In this document: piece after piece, positions 40,574-51,156 of the stretch
How the letters are laid out: each line of letters begins with the position of its first letter
Position numbering within the stretch: the first letter of the stretch is position 1
Assembly (NCBI RefSeq): GCF_902498845.1
Contig: NZ_CABVLM010000003.1
Coordinates: 186,001 to 250,000, forward strand
Source of the DNA: Pseudoalteromonas rhizosphaerae
GTDB lineage: Bacteria > Pseudomonadota > Gammaproteobacteria > Enterobacterales > Alteromonadaceae
Reading direction: 5' to 3'
Length of the DNA stretch: 64,000 bases
Notes under the pieces: generated by a model
What the model was told of the DNA's origin: nothing
Databases searched by the model: none
The model's input: only the letters and a program-made list of their open reading frames with translations
Made by a program: the position numbers and the translations under genes

Positions 40574-40846
40574 GTAAAGGTTCCGATCAAACGTGATATA
40601 CCAATTTCCCAAACAACGTTATTGCCGCAAGTTTAGCACTTACTATTAATAGCGCTGATTTCATATAATCAGTATTAATAAAATTTTAATTAAAAACAGT
40701 ATACCGTAAATGGTGGCGCACAATACAGTGTTCAAGTGAGCTGTTTGAGTTTCTTTTTACAAACTCTATGCATTTGCCTCACTATAAAATACAATGCCCT
40801 TACTCTAACAAGGAATATTTGACTCAAATTGAGTGGCCCAAGCACT

Positions 40847-41653
40847 ATGCTGATTATTAGTTTAACTATTATTGCCAGTTTATTTTATATCTTCGCGACG
40901 TCTCACGTGCTGTCTCGGTTATTTCACCAACAAGGTCCGAGCCAAAAGCTGACGGTTATCCTCAGCACGGTGGCAATTTTAGCGCACATGTTATTACTGG
41001 TGAATTCAGTGTTTCGCGCCGATGGCCAAGATTTAAGTATTGTTAATGTATCACTGTTAACCTGCTGGGTGATTGTGGTCTCTGTCACTACGGTGTCGTT
41101 AAAATTCCCTGCCACATTATTACTGCCTGTTGTCTATGGCTTTGCCGCTTTGCTAACAATTGCCAGCTTATTTATCCCACATCATATTTTATTGCAAAGT
41201 ATTGATGTTGAAATAGGTTTAGTCACTCATATTTCGCTTTCCCTGCTTGCATACTGTGTGTTAATTATTGCCACTTTATATGGCGTACAGTTTTACTTTA
41301 TTGATAAACGTTTAAAACGAAAAGACTTAGCGATTGTGCATAGCCATTTACCGCCATTAATGGTGGTTGAACGCCAGCTATATCACTTATTAACACTAGG
41401 CACGGTTTTGTTAACCTTAGCGTTATTATCTGGTTTTATTTTTCTTGATGGCATGTTTGCTAGTGAATTTATTCATAAAACTGTTTTATCATTAATTGCT
41501 TGGGCTATGTTTGCAACGGTGACAATTGGTCACTTAAAGCAAGGCTGGCGTGGGAAACCGGTCGTACTAGCTATCATGGCTGCTGCTTTTGTTTTAACGC
41601 TGGCTTATTTTGGCAGTCGTTTTGTGCAAGAGGTGATCCTGAATAAGTTTTAA
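40847..41653 (+). CDS. ypjD: CcsA/YpjD-like inner-membrane protein
   Basis: A 268-residue protein with about eight membrane helices, in the cytochrome c assembly (CcsA/CcmC-like) family as E. coli YpjD. LSLLAYCVLIIATLYGVQFYFIDKRLKRK and the following LPPLMVVERQLYHLL are typical of the family. It is divergent from ffh and upstream of the CorC-like gene, the same order as in E. coli. I start at ATG 40847; TTG 40829 is in frame. Its role is unknown. Confidence 0.85.
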   Translation: MLIISLTIIASLFYIFATSHVLSRLFHQQGPSQKLTVILSTVAILAHMLLLVNSVFRADGQDLSIVNVSLLTCWVIVVSVTTVSLKFPATLLLPVVYGFAALLTIASLFIPHHILLQSIDVEIGLVTHISLSLLAYCVLIIATLYGVQFYFIDKRLKRKDLAIVHSHLPPLMVVERQLYHLLTLGTVLLTLALLSGFIFLDGMFASEFIHKTVLSLIAWAMFATVTIGHLKQGWRGKPVVLAIMAAAFVLTLAYFGSRFVQEVILNKF

Positions 41654-41714
41654 CTTGACTCAGGCAGCTCACTCCCGCTTAATACGCATTGGTTAAATAA
41701 AAAAGGATCCTTCT

Positions 41715-42983
41715 TTGGACGACATCTCTACAAGTGTTTTGTTTATAATACTTGGAATACTCATACTTTGTTCTGCATATTTTTCTGGTTCTGAAACGGG
41801 CATTATGTCAATTAACAGAATCCGCTTACGCCACCTTGCTAAAGAAAATCACCGCGCAGCAAAGCGTGTCAACAAACTTTTGAGCCGTCCTGATAGACTT
41901 ATTGGCCTTATCCTTATCGGTAATAACTTGGTGAATATTGCTGCCGCGCAGGTTGCAACCATTATCGGTATTCGTTTATATGGTGATTTAGGTATCGCTA
42001 TTGCCACTGGCGCACTAACTTTAGTAGTGCTTATATTTGCAGAAGTAACGCCTAAAACGCTAGCTGCGCTTTACCCTGAAAAAGTTGCCTTTCCTAGTTC
42101 GGTGATACTCAAAGGGTTACTAAAAATTCTCTTTCCATTTGTCGTCGTCGTTAACTGGATGACCAATGGTATATTACGCCTATTTGGTATTAGTGCTGCA
42201 CAAATAGATGAGCACAGCATGAGTAAAGAAGAATTAAAAACGGTGCTGAATGAATCGGGTGCGCTGATCCCCGCGCGTCACCAAAGTATGTTGACCTCCA
42301 TTTTAGATTTAGAGCAAGTCACTGTCGAAGATATTATGATCCCGCGCAACGAAATTGTTGCCATTGATATCAATGATGACTGGAAACTAATTAGTAAACA
42401 GCTTACCCATGCACAACACACGCGAGTACTTTTATATCGCGACCAAATTGATGATGCGGTAGGCTTTATTCACTCACGGGATGCACTGCGGTTATTAACG
42501 AAAGAGCAATTTGATAAACCATCATTGCTTCGCGCAGTTCGTGAGATTTATTTTATTCCTGAAGGTACGTCGCTCAATACTCAGCTATTTAAATTTCAGC
42601 AATCAAAAGAGCGTATCGGTTTAGTAGTTGATGAATATGGTGATATTCAAGGATTAGTTACCCTCGAAGATATTCTTGAAGAAGTGGTCGGTGACTTTAC
42701 CACTACGCAAACACGTACTCCAAGTGAAGAAGTTGTGTCACAAGATGATGGCTCATTTTTAGTTGATGGCGGTGCTAACGTACGCGATCTAAACAAAGAA
42801 ATGGATTGGGAGTTCCCTCTTGATGGCCCGAAAACATTAAGTGGCTTAATTGTCGAATACTTAGAAGACATTCCTGATGCCAACTTGAGTTTGCGTATTG
42901 CAGGCTATCCGATTGAAGTTGTTGAAGTAAAAGAGAACATGATCAAACTGGTGCGCATTCAAGCGAACAAGCGCAAAATATAA
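41715..42983 (+). CDS. CNNM/CorC-family membrane protein (YfjD-like)
   Basis: A 422-residue protein. Residues 1-190 form the DUF21/CNNM membrane domain with SAYFSGSETGIMSINRIRLRHLA. Two CBS domains follow (about 205-330: VEDIMIPRNEIVAIDI and EYGDIQGLVTLEDILEEVVGD). A C-terminal CorC_HlyC domain begins near DDGSFLVDGGANV. Relatives act in magnesium or cobalt efflux. The start is TTG 41715 with AAGGATCC 7 bases upstream, 61 bp after ypjD. Confidence 0.9.
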   Translation: MDDISTSVLFIILGILILCSAYFSGSETGIMSINRIRLRHLAKENHRAAKRVNKLLSRPDRLIGLILIGNNLVNIAAAQVATIIGIRLYGDLGIAIATGALTLVVLIFAEVTPKTLAALYPEKVAFPSSVILKGLLKILFPFVVVVNWMTNGILRLFGISAAQIDEHSMSKEELKTVLNESGALIPARHQSMLTSILDLEQVTVEDIMIPRNEIVAIDINDDWKLISKQLTHAQHTRVLLYRDQIDDAVGFIHSRDALRLLTKEQFDKPSLLRAVREIYFIPEGTSLNTQLFKFQQSKERIGLVVDEYGDIQGLVTLEDILEEVVGDFTTTQTRTPSEEVVSQDDGSFLVDGGANVRDLNKEMDWEFPLDGPKTLSGLIVEYLEDIPDANLSLRIAGYPIEVVEVKENMIKLVRIQANKRKI

Positions 42984-43119
42984 GCAATATCTGTAGAGTA
43001 ACCTATGGTTACTCTACTCCCTCAGCTCATCCCCGCAACAAATTTTTTGTTCATTATTCTCTATAAAGTGTTAATTATTAGGCTATTATATTTGTAACTT
43101 TATAGATGTGGAAAATGCA

Positions 43120-43956
43120 ATGGAAGATATCTCTATCGAAACACTGTACACCAAAGCGATTGAAATGCTAATGACCTATGGCCCTCGATTTTTATTGGCA
43201 ATCTTTGTTTTAATTGTTGGTTGGTGGTTTGTTGGCCGTATTGCCAGTATGGCTGAAAAATCAATGGCAAAGGTAAAATTTGAAGCCGGATTAAGTCATT
43301 TTTTGGTCTCCTTCTTATCGGTTATTTTAAAGTTGCTATTACTGATCTCAGTCGCATCAATGATCGGTATAGAAACAACCTCGTTCATTGCTATGCTCGG
43401 TGCTGCAGGCTTAGCGGTCGGTATGGCATTACAAGGCAGCCTAGCGAATTTCGCCGGTGGTGTGCTGATCTTATTTTTTAAACCATTTAAAATTGGTGAT
43501 GTCATTGAAGCCCAAGGCTATATGGGTAAAGTGGTTGAAATTCAAATATTTGTTACCGTACTACTCACTTATGATAATGAAAAAATTATTATCCCAAATG
43601 GTGCACTTTCTAATGGCTGTGTAAAAAACAAGTTTGCAGAACCAACTCGCCGCGTCGATATTGAGTTTGGTATTAGCTACAGTGATGATGTGCTTAAAGC
43701 GCGAGAAGTACTAATGGGCGTGTTAAATAGCTACGAGTTAGTACTCAAAGATGAAGCAAAACAACCGGTTGTGCATGTAAGTCAGCATGGCGATAGCCAT
43801 ATCGGCATGTTGGTCTGGGCATGGGTTGATTCTGAAAATTACTGGCCAGTGTATTTTGGTTTATACGAACGCGTTAAAATTGCCTTCGATAAAGAAAATA
43901 TTACCATTCCATTCCCACAGCGCGATGTACATATTCATCAATTCCCAGGGAAATAA
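43120..43956 (+). CDS. mscS: Small-conductance mechanosensitive channel, MscS family
   Basis: A 278-residue channel of MscS size with three N-terminal helices. The pore helix LGAAGLAVGMALQGSLANFAGGV has the Ala/Gly packing pattern of TM3. The beta domain (FKIGDVIEAQGYMGKVVEI) and IIPNGALSNG motif follow. It opens under membrane tension to release solutes on hypo-osmotic shock, important for a marine cell. I prefer ATG 43120; GTG 43108 is in frame. Confidence 0.92.
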   Translation: MEDISIETLYTKAIEMLMTYGPRFLLAIFVLIVGWWFVGRIASMAEKSMAKVKFEAGLSHFLVSFLSVILKLLLLISVASMIGIETTSFIAMLGAAGLAVGMALQGSLANFAGGVLILFFKPFKIGDVIEAQGYMGKVVEIQIFVTVLLTYDNEKIIIPNGALSNGCVKNKFAEPTRRVDIEFGISYSDDVLKAREVLMGVLNSYELVLKDEAKQPVVHVSQHGDSHIGMLVWAWVDSENYWPVYFGLYERVKIAFDKENITIPFPQRDVHIHQFPGK

Positions 43957-43965
43957 ACTAATACT

Positions 43966-43990
43966 AAAAAGCCCGCTGTGCGGGCTTTTT
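43966..43990. terminator. Bidirectional terminator after mscS
   Basis: AAAAAGCCCGC-TGT-GCGGGCTTTTT is a symmetrical hairpin 9 bp past mscS and 21 bp past the convergent lipoprotein gene. Confidence 0.9.
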
Positions 43991-44011
43991 AAAATCTTGA
44001 ATCTTGTCAGA

Positions 44012-44620
44012 TCAGCTAAATAACCTTTCTAACCACCCTTTATCTAAATCGTCTTCACAACGTTTAAGCTGAGCCGCATAGCGACTTGCACGATTTTTTA
44101 CTTTATTAGCTACTGCCATTAACCACTTTTTATTTTTATAGGTGCCGCGTTTATAACCGCCCCAGCCTTCGTGGTAATTTAGGTATTGCGCGTAGGCATC
44201 CCATTTCGAGATGCCATTAACTTTATGAGTTTTATAAACAAACCAGCCCATAAAGTCGATAGCGTCATCAAAATCATCGCGATCGGCGCCGCTATTACCC
44301 GTTTCACGAATATAATCAGACCAGGTGGGAGTTTTTGCTTGTGAGTAGCCGTAAGCTGAACTTGCTCGCCCTGTGGGAATAACCCACAAAAAGTATTCCA
44401 TTGGCGGTGCAGCATCGTGTTTAAAGGAGCTTTCTTGATACATCATGCTCATTAGTACATGTTTAGGTGAGCCCCATTTTTCTTGGGCATCTTTTGCGTC
44501 ATAGTACCAATCGCTTTTTTCTTCAAAAATTTTACATATATCATTAGGTTGCTTTGGAGGGGCTGTTGCGCAACCAGTTAACAGAGCCCCCAGCGATAAA
44601 ATAATTAAACTATTTTTCAT
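44012..44620 (-). CDS. SLT-domain lipoprotein (putative lytic transglycosylase)
   Basis: A 202-residue lipoprotein. Residues 1-17 are a signal peptide with lipobox LTGC (Cys17). The body has an SLT-like fold: MSMMYQESSF with the catalytic Glu, AYGYSQAKTPTW, and YLNYHEGWGGY near the C-terminus. Relatives cleave peptidoglycan glycan strands to anhydromuropeptides. It ends with KGWLERLF. Single-gene unit, convergent with mscS. Confidence 0.87.
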   Translation of the reverse strand: MKNSLIILSLGALLTGCATAPPKQPNDICKIFEEKSDWYYDAKDAQEKWGSPKHVLMSMMYQESSFKHDAAPPMEYFLWVIPTGRASSAYGYSQAKTPTWSDYIRETGNSGADRDDFDDAIDFMGWFVYKTHKVNGISKWDAYAQYLNYHEGWGGYKRGTYKNKKWLMAVANKVKNRASRYAAQLKRCEDDLDKGWLERLFS

Positions 44621-44710
44621 TTTTTTTGTTGCTCGCTGAACTTTTTATAAAAGTATAAGTCTTATTTTATGAATGCGCAGTTTAGCATTGTTTATCCCTG
44701 AAGAATCTTT

Positions 44711-44738
44711 ACGCAGCCAACTTGGGCTGCGTTTTTTT
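44711..44738 (+). terminator. Plus-strand terminator between two minus-strand genes
   Basis: ACGCAGCC and GGCTGCGT form a stem followed by T7 on the plus strand. Both neighbours (SLT lipoprotein and gshA) are on the minus strand, where the hairpin has no T-tract of its own (TAAAGATTCTT). It may end a short unseen plus-strand RNA, or work poorly for gshA. Confidence 0.7.
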
Positions 44739-44760
44739 GCCTGCTTATTTAGCTGCAAAC

Positions 44761-46338
44761 TTACTTAGTGGCAAAATAATCATCTAAAAATGCATTAAAT
44801 GTTTGATTATCAGCGGCTTTCAACTCGCGTTCAGCAATAACTGACTGTTCTGCTTGTTGTTTTAAATAGCTGTCTGAATACACTTTATATGGCGTATCTT
44901 GATGTTGTTGCTGGTAACTTTTTGCCAACGATAAGGCAAAATAACCATTATCAATACCAGACCCTTTCAGTTGACTAACGTAGCGCCCTGAGTATGTTAA
45001 TTCAGGATCTGCTATCCATTGGCTTAATCGAGTAATCGTTTCGCTGTAATAGCTAACGCCGTAAGCATTATCCATATAGGCTGCAACTTGTTGTAACTGT
45101 ACGAAGATATCTGCTCCCCACGTTGCTAGACTGCATAAACTACCAGAGCGATTTAGCATCACTTCTAAAGCGCGACCTTGGCTTACAACCGTATCTAAAT
45201 TTTCGGTGCTCCGCTGTTGCGAATCCCAATCCATTGTTGGAGAATCTTTCAATAAGCAATAAGTTAGAAAAACATCTAGGAAATGAATTTGCTCAATATC
45301 AATTCCCGTTGCTGCAAATGGATTTACATCTAGAGCCCGGATTTCAATATACTCAATACCGCCACGTAACAGTGCGTCAGTCGGTGTTTCACCACTTTTA
45401 GCATTGCGCTTAGGACGAATTGGCGAATAAAATTCGTTTTCAATCTGCAATACATTTTTATTCAATTGTTTAGGCTGGGCATCTTTATAATCAGCAAGCT
45501 GACCATAAATATCTGACGGTGAATGAATCGCACTTTTTAATCCTGCTACATATTCATCTAGTGAGTTATACAGTACTTTTAGTGATGACTGAGCACTGTT
45601 GGTATAACCCAAATTACCTAAGCGCAAAGCTGTACCCACTTCAAGATAAAGCGTACCTTTACCTAGCTTTTTAAAAGGAAGATCCGTACTGCGCCCTTGT
45701 AAAAATGAATTACACAGCGCTGGCGATGCACCAAATAAATAACTGATCAACCATAGTTCTCGTTTGAAGTTACGGATCAGTCCTAAATAACCTGCCGAAA
45801 TAAACTCTTGTAATGAGCCAGTATCGCCTTTAATCGTTTTTAAACTCTGCCAAAATGACTCTGGAAACGATATATTAAAGTGCACACCGGCAATCGCTTG
45901 CATCATGCTGCCATAACGATTTTTAAGACCTTCGCGGTACAAGGTTTTCATGCGTCCAATATTAGAATCACCAAATTGAGCTAATACAATGTCATCTTGA
46001 TGTTCTATAAAACACGGCATACTGATAGGCCATAATAATTCATCGCCCATCTGTGATAGGGTAAACTTTTGTAAGTCTTGCAGCTGATTTAACGTTTCTT
46101 CAGCAGATTCACTAACGGGTGTTATAAACTCTAGTAAAGACTCAGAAAAATCAGTTGTGATATGCCCGTTAGTTAACGCACAACCAACCCCTTTTGGATG
46201 ACCTTGCTGTGAAATTACACCGTTTGGCTTGATCCGCAACGCTTCTCTTTCAATACCGCGTTGAATGCCTTTAATTGCGTATTTATGCTGTTCTGGGGCT
46301 AGCGCTGCTAACGCTTTAGTTAAATCATGTGTAGTCAA
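44761..46338 (-). CDS. gshA: Glutamate-cysteine ligase
   Basis: A 525-residue proteobacterial type 1 enzyme that makes gamma-glutamylcysteine, the first step of glutathione synthesis. GIEREALRIKPNG, TTDFSESLLEFITP and GVHFNISFPE are family signatures, and YIEIRALDVNPF is the substrate-binding block. The start is TTG 46338, backed by GAGGAAG; weak start codons are common for this gene. A single-gene unit. Confidence 0.96.
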   Translation of the reverse strand: MTTHDLTKALAALAPEQHKYAIKGIQRGIEREALRIKPNGVISQQGHPKGVGCALTNGHITTDFSESLLEFITPVSESAEETLNQLQDLQKFTLSQMGDELLWPISMPCFIEHQDDIVLAQFGDSNIGRMKTLYREGLKNRYGSMMQAIAGVHFNISFPESFWQSLKTIKGDTGSLQEFISAGYLGLIRNFKRELWLISYLFGASPALCNSFLQGRSTDLPFKKLGKGTLYLEVGTALRLGNLGYTNSAQSSLKVLYNSLDEYVAGLKSAIHSPSDIYGQLADYKDAQPKQLNKNVLQIENEFYSPIRPKRNAKSGETPTDALLRGGIEYIEIRALDVNPFAATGIDIEQIHFLDVFLTYCLLKDSPTMDWDSQQRSTENLDTVVSQGRALEVMLNRSGSLCSLATWGADIFVQLQQVAAYMDNAYGVSYYSETITRLSQWIADPELTYSGRYVSQLKGSGIDNGYFALSLAKSYQQQHQDTPYKVYSDSYLKQQAEQSVIAERELKAADNQTFNAFLDDYFATK

Positions 46339-46823
46339 AAATGCTTCCTCGAGCCACGTGGCCTAATCATAAGTCAATGGGGGCAAATTGATAATACTCA
46401 AGGTTTAATAGTGGCATAACTCTAATTTCCACTATTTTCCAAGAAGGTCACCGTATGTTTGTAAAGCAAACTTGCTGCGGGCAGCCAAGCTATAATAGCC
46501 AAATATTTACTAATCTTGCCATTGTAAGAGCTAATATACAATTGCTTTAATGACACCACAGTAATGCAAGATACTGACTAATTAAATGTTTGCTTGTTAT
46601 CTGTAACTCATTGCTGACATTTACTCATTGCTCGCACTAGAGCAATGATATCTATTTATATATTAAGCTATTACCCGCGCACTTTTTGCAAGTTTCTTTG
46701 TTTTAGATCATTAAAAAGCTATTTAATAGCTATTTTACTCCTGTGATCACTGAACCTGCTATCATTACATTTGTATGAACTTTATAATCATCACTAATAA
46801 TAAAGCATGTTTAAGGACTACCT
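46339..46823. other. Intergenic region between gshA and the chemoreceptor gene
   Basis: This 485-bp AT-rich gap holds divergent regulatory sequence. An inverted repeat AATAGTGG/CCACTATT lies at 46407-46436. A 31-codon frame at 46455-46550 has an AAGGT site but looks like chance. Near the receptor start, GTTTAAGGA provides the ribosome site. I recognise no RNA gene. Confidence 0.5.
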
Positions 46824-48371
46824 ATGCGTCGGGGTCAGCAGTTAATAAACGAAGAAGTCACCTTTTCAGATCACCAGGAGCTCGTCTCCACTACAGATAT
46901 ACGTGGAGTGATAACCTATGCAAATAAAGAATTTTGCAACATTGCCGGCTTCACCCTTGAAGAACTGATTGGCAAAAATCATAATATTGTTCGCCACCCA
47001 GATATGCCTAAAGCAGCATTTAAAGAAATGTGGGGAAAACTCAAACAAGGTCATTCATGGCGCGGCATGGTAAAGAATCGCTGCAAGGATGGCCGCTATT
47101 ATTGGGTTGATGCATTTGTTACTCCTATTTTTGAACATGGTCAACTCGTTGGCTATCAATCAGTACGAACAAAACCGAGCGAACAACTAAAACGACGCGC
47201 ACAAAGCCTATACACTAAAATAAATGCCGGTAAATCGTTGTCCTCTTGGCGTGAATGGGTAGGTGTTCGCCAAAGTGCAGCCCTACTGATTGGCTTACTT
47301 GGTTTAGTACTATTGGCAGCTTTTGTATCTATTTCTGTTGCATTGATAACCGCGTTATTTAGTTTACTAATTATGCTATTAAATTATGATGAATTAGTTT
47401 TCACACCAACAGCACTGAAACAGCTAAAGGCAGTAAATGATTCTGTATCCCGCTATGTCTATGTCGGCCATCATCCATTTAGTATTAGTGAATATAACCA
47501 GCAAATGCTTAATGCTAAATTACGTACCGTATTAGGACGAGTAAAAGATACGACTGTCACGTTTACCGGTATTGCGGCTAATCTAGACCAACAATCAGCA
47601 TTAACTGAAAAAGGCATTGCCGCACAAGGACAACGCCTTGGCCAAATGGCCACCGCAATGTCACAAATGAGCGCAACCATAGGTGAAATATCGGGCAACA
47701 CTCATCATACCGCTGAAAAAGTAAATATTACTTACCAAAGCTGCACTGATATAAAACTGCACATTGCAGACAATAGTGCCATGGTGTCTGACCTTGCTTT
47801 ACAAGTTGAACAAGCGGCAAGTACTGCTAATTCCCTTGCAACCGAGGCGGATAAAATAGGTCAAGTAATGACTGAAATCGAAGGCATTGCAGAACAAACC
47901 AATTTACTGGCATTAAATGCTGCAATTGAAGCCGCGCGTGCTGGTGAACATGGCCGAGGCTTTGCAGTAGTTGCCGATGAAGTGCGTGCATTATCTTCTC
48001 GTACTCAACGTGCTACTGCACAAATTCATAGCTCTATTAAAGAAATTCAAGATACCCTGTTTAGCTGGTCTACGGTCATGAAAAACACCAAGGCGCAAGC
48101 CGATGAATGTGTAAATACCACCGGACATACTCAAGTTGAACTGGATAGCATTTTCGCGCAAATAAGTGAAATATCACAACTAGCGACACAAATATCTGCT
48201 GCCGCCGAGCAACAACAAACTGTCAGCCTCGATATTAGCGACAACATTACACAAATAAAGGATTACAGTGACGAGAACTTAACGTTGAGCTTTAATGTCG
48301 CTAAAGGTGCTGCACAGCTTGTTGAAGGCTCACGTAAAGTTAACGATATTTTACTGACTTTTAAGGTTTAA
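46824..48371 (+). CDS. PAS-domain methyl-accepting chemoreceptor (Aer-like)
   Basis: A 515-residue receptor. An N-terminal PAS domain (about 18-120: [43 protein letters not shown]) matches Aer, which binds FAD. Two close helices (about 155-195) anchor it, with no periplasmic sensor. The C-terminal MA domain carries the conserved hairpin tip [36 protein letters not shown] in which it contacts CheA and CheW. Aerotaxis or redox taxis is the expected role. AAGGA precedes ATG 46824. Confidence 0.92.
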   Translation: MRRGQQLINEEVTFSDHQELVSTTDIRGVITYANKEFCNIAGFTLEELIGKNHNIVRHPDMPKAAFKEMWGKLKQGHSWRGMVKNRCKDGRYYWVDAFVTPIFEHGQLVGYQSVRTKPSEQLKRRAQSLYTKINAGKSLSSWREWVGVRQSAALLIGLLGLVLLAAFVSISVALITALFSLLIMLLNYDELVFTPTALKQLKAVNDSVSRYVYVGHHPFSISEYNQQMLNAKLRTVLGRVKDTTVTFTGIAANLDQQSALTEKGIAAQGQRLGQMATAMSQMSATIGEISGNTHHTAEKVNITYQSCTDIKLHIADNSAMVSDLALQVEQAASTANSLATEADKIGQVMTEIEGIAEQTNLLALNAAIEAARAGEHGRGFAVVADEVRALSSRTQRATAQIHSSIKEIQDTLFSWSTVMKNTKAQADECVNTTGHTQVELDSIFAQISEISQLATQISAAAEQQQTVSLDISDNITQIKDYSDENLTLSFNVAKGAAQLVEGSRKVNDILLTFKV

Positions 48372-48482
48372 TTAAGCGGGGCTAAATGATAGAGGTTTAT
48401 CTTTAATAGTTACTTTATAACTTTTTATTCGCAACGAGTTTATGGCCAGCATATTCACTGGCCTTAAAACTCAGTTAATCAG

Positions 48483-51059
48483 TTAGCGTGATGAGAACAC
48501 TAAACCATTTTCGTCAGCATCAATTACTATCATGTCACCACTTTGATATTCACCTGCGAGTAACTTCTGCGATAATGGGTTTTCAATGGTATGTTGAATA
48601 GCCCGTTTGAGTGGTCGTGCACCATAAACCGGGTCAAAACCACTGGCTGCAATTCGATCAAGAGCTGCATCACTTATTTGTAACAAGTAACCCATTCCTG
48701 TTAGGCGCTCACGTAACTTGCTTAACTGAATATCTGCAATCTCTTTGATATGTTCATTAGCAAGTGGGTGGAATACTACGGTTTCATCAATACGATTAAT
48801 AAATTCAGGTCTAAACTCATTAACCAAAACCCCCATCACTTTTTCTTTTAACGCTGCATAATCGTTGTTACCGGTTTGCTCTTGAATAATATCTGAGCCT
48901 AAATTTGAGGTCATGATGATCACTGTATTTTTAAAATCAACAGTACGACCTTGGCCATCCGTTAAACGACCATCATCTAACACTTGCAGCAGAATATTAA
49001 AGACATCAGGATGTGCCTTTTCGATTTCATCAAGCAAAATTACAGAATATGGACGACGACGAACAGCTTCTGTTAAGTAGCCACCTTCTTCATAACCAAC
49101 ATAGCCCGGAGGCGCGCCAACTAAGCGAGCAACTGAGTGCTTTTCCATAAACTCAGACATATCAATTCGCACCATCGCGCTTTCAGTATCAAACATATAT
49201 CCAGCTAACGCTTTAGTCAGCTCAGTTTTACCGACCCCGGTTGGGCCTAAAAATAAAAACGAACCGATTGGCCTATTTGGATCTGCAAGCCCTGCCCGTG
49301 AACGACGAATCGCATTCGCCACTGCGACTACGGCTTCGTCTTGACCGATCACTTTATGGTGTAAATGTTCTTCCATTTGCAGCAGTTTTTCACGCTCACC
49401 TTGAAGCATGCGCGATACAGGAATGCCAGTCCAACGTGAAAGTATCTCAGCAATTTCATCTTCACCCACTTGGTTTTTAAGTAAGCTCATTTCTTGCATT
49501 TCAGCTTGTGAAGCTAAGTCGAGTTTACGTTCCAACTCTGGAATGCGGCCGTATTGCAACTCTGACATACGTTGTAGATCAGTGGCACGGCGAGCAACAT
49601 CTAAGTCTAATCTCGCTTGTTCAAGTTCAGCCTTAATTACTTGAGTACCTTGCAAAGAGGCTTTCTCAGCTGTCCATACTTCATCAAGTTCACGGTACTG
49701 GGCTTCAAGATCGGTGATCAGCTCCTGCATCTCAGAACGACGCTTTTGGCTGGCGTCGTCTTTCTCTTTAGCAAGTGCATTATCTTCGAGTTTTAGCTGG
49801 ATGATACGGCGCTCTAATTTATCTAATGATTCTGGTTTTGAATCGATTTGTAGGCGAATAGACGAACCAGCTTCATCAATTAAATCAATGGCTTTATCCG
49901 GTAGCTGGCGATCGCTAATGTAGCGGTGCGATAAATGCGCTGCGGCAACAATGGCTGGATCGGTAATTTCAACACAGTGATGTAACTCGTAACGCTCTTT
50001 CAAGCCTCGAAGAATCGCTATGGTATCTTCTACTGATGGTTCTTCAACAAGCACCTTTTGAAAACGACGTTCTAAAGCGGCATCTTTTTCAATATATTTA
50101 CGATACTCATCAAGGGTTGTAGCACCGACACAATGCAGTTCACCTCGAGCCAATGCAGGTTTGAGCATATTACCCGCATCCATTGCACCATCAGATTTAC
50201 CGGCGCCCACCATAGTATGAATTTCGTCAATAAACAAAATCACTTGGCCTTCTTCTTTAGCCAATTCATTAAGCACTGACTTTAAACGTTCTTCAAACTC
50301 ACCACGGTATTTTGCACCGGCCACCAAGGCTCCTAAATCAAGCGATAACACACGTTTGTTTTTCAAGCCTTCAGGCACTTCGCCATTAATAATACGCTGC
50401 GCGAGCCCTTCAGCTATAGCGGTTTTACCGACACCGGGTTCGCCAATCAACACGGGGTTATTTTTAGTACGCCGTTGTAATACTTGGATCGTGCGGCGAA
50501 TTTCATCATCGCGGCCAATAACAGGATCAAGTTTACCCTGCTCTGCACGCTCAGTTAAATCTATAGTAAACTTTTTCAGCGCTTGACGGGTATCTTCGGC
50601 ATTCGGATCATCAACTTTTTGACCACCGCGAATAGCTTGTATTGCTGCTTCTATTTTAGTGCTGGTCATATTTAAAGCGCGGAAGATATCACCCAATGGC
50701 CCTTTATCATCACACGCTGCTAATACAAATAACTCACTGGAGATGTATTTATCTTTACGCTTTTGCGCGTACTTATCGCATAAGTTGATCAGTGAAACCA
50801 TGTTGTTTGACAACTGCACGTCGCCGCCAACACCTTCCACTTTAAATAGCTTTTCTATCTCTTGCGATAACTTGGTATTAAGTTCATCGGCACTCACACT
50901 GGCTTGGGCTAATAACGCACGCACACTTGAGCCACTTTGCTGCAAGAGTGAATACATTAAATGTACCGGTTCAATAAATTGATGATCACGACCAAGCGCT
51001 AATGACTGAGCGTCAGAGAGCGCAGATTGAAATTTACTGGTAAATCGATCTAAACGCAT
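48483..51059 (-). CDS. clpB: ClpB disaggregase
   Basis: An 858-residue Hsp100 AAA+ ATPase that, with DnaK, resolubilises aggregated protein. The Clp N-domain (1-145), NBD1 with GEPGVGKT Walker A, the coiled-coil middle domain (about 410-525) and NBD2 with GPTGVGKT are all present and of normal length. No IGF/L ClpP-binding loop is expected. A sigma32-like promoter lies upstream, in the gap after pgeF. Confidence 0.98.
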   Translation of the reverse strand: MRLDRFTSKFQSALSDAQSLALGRDHQFIEPVHLMYSLLQQSGSSVRALLAQASVSADELNTKLSQEIEKLFKVEGVGGDVQLSNNMVSLINLCDKYAQKRKDKYISSELFVLAACDDKGPLGDIFRALNMTSTKIEAAIQAIRGGQKVDDPNAEDTRQALKKFTIDLTERAEQGKLDPVIGRDDEIRRTIQVLQRRTKNNPVLIGEPGVGKTAIAEGLAQRIINGEVPEGLKNKRVLSLDLGALVAGAKYRGEFEERLKSVLNELAKEEGQVILFIDEIHTMVGAGKSDGAMDAGNMLKPALARGELHCVGATTLDEYRKYIEKDAALERRFQKVLVEEPSVEDTIAILRGLKERYELHHCVEITDPAIVAAAHLSHRYISDRQLPDKAIDLIDEAGSSIRLQIDSKPESLDKLERRIIQLKLEDNALAKEKDDASQKRRSEMQELITDLEAQYRELDEVWTAEKASLQGTQVIKAELEQARLDLDVARRATDLQRMSELQYGRIPELERKLDLASQAEMQEMSLLKNQVGEDEIAEILSRWTGIPVSRMLQGEREKLLQMEEHLHHKVIGQDEAVVAVANAIRRSRAGLADPNRPIGSFLFLGPTGVGKTELTKALAGYMFDTESAMVRIDMSEFMEKHSVARLVGAPPGYVGYEEGGYLTEAVRRRPYSVILLDEIEKAHPDVFNILLQVLDDGRLTDGQGRTVDFKNTVIIMTSNLGSDIIQEQTGNNDYAALKEKVMGVLVNEFRPEFINRIDETVVFHPLANEHIKEIADIQLSKLRERLTGMGYLLQISDAALDRIAASGFDPVYGARPLKRAIQHTIENPLSQKLLAGEYQSGDMIVIDADENGLVFSSR

Positions 51060-51096
51060 AAGGGGTTACCTATTAAAAAAACTAATTACTTAATTA

Positions 51097-51123
51097 ATGG
51101 GTATGCTCGGCACTTTGATCAAG
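51097..51123 (-). promoter_or_regulatory. Sigma32-type heat-shock promoter of clpB
   Basis: CTTGAT (51118-51123) and ACCCAT (51097-51102) on the minus strand are 15 bp apart, the spacing seen between CTTGAA and CCCCAT in the E. coli groE promoter. It lies about 38 bp upstream of clpB. Confidence 0.6.
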
Positions 51124-51156
51124 GCTTAGGAGTAAATATACTCACTGAATAGACAA

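Noticed and set aside
46455-46550. 31-codon frame (MFVKQTCCGQPS...) with AAGGT upstream
   Set aside because: Short, no recognisable feature, and chance frames of this size are expected in a 485-bp spacer.
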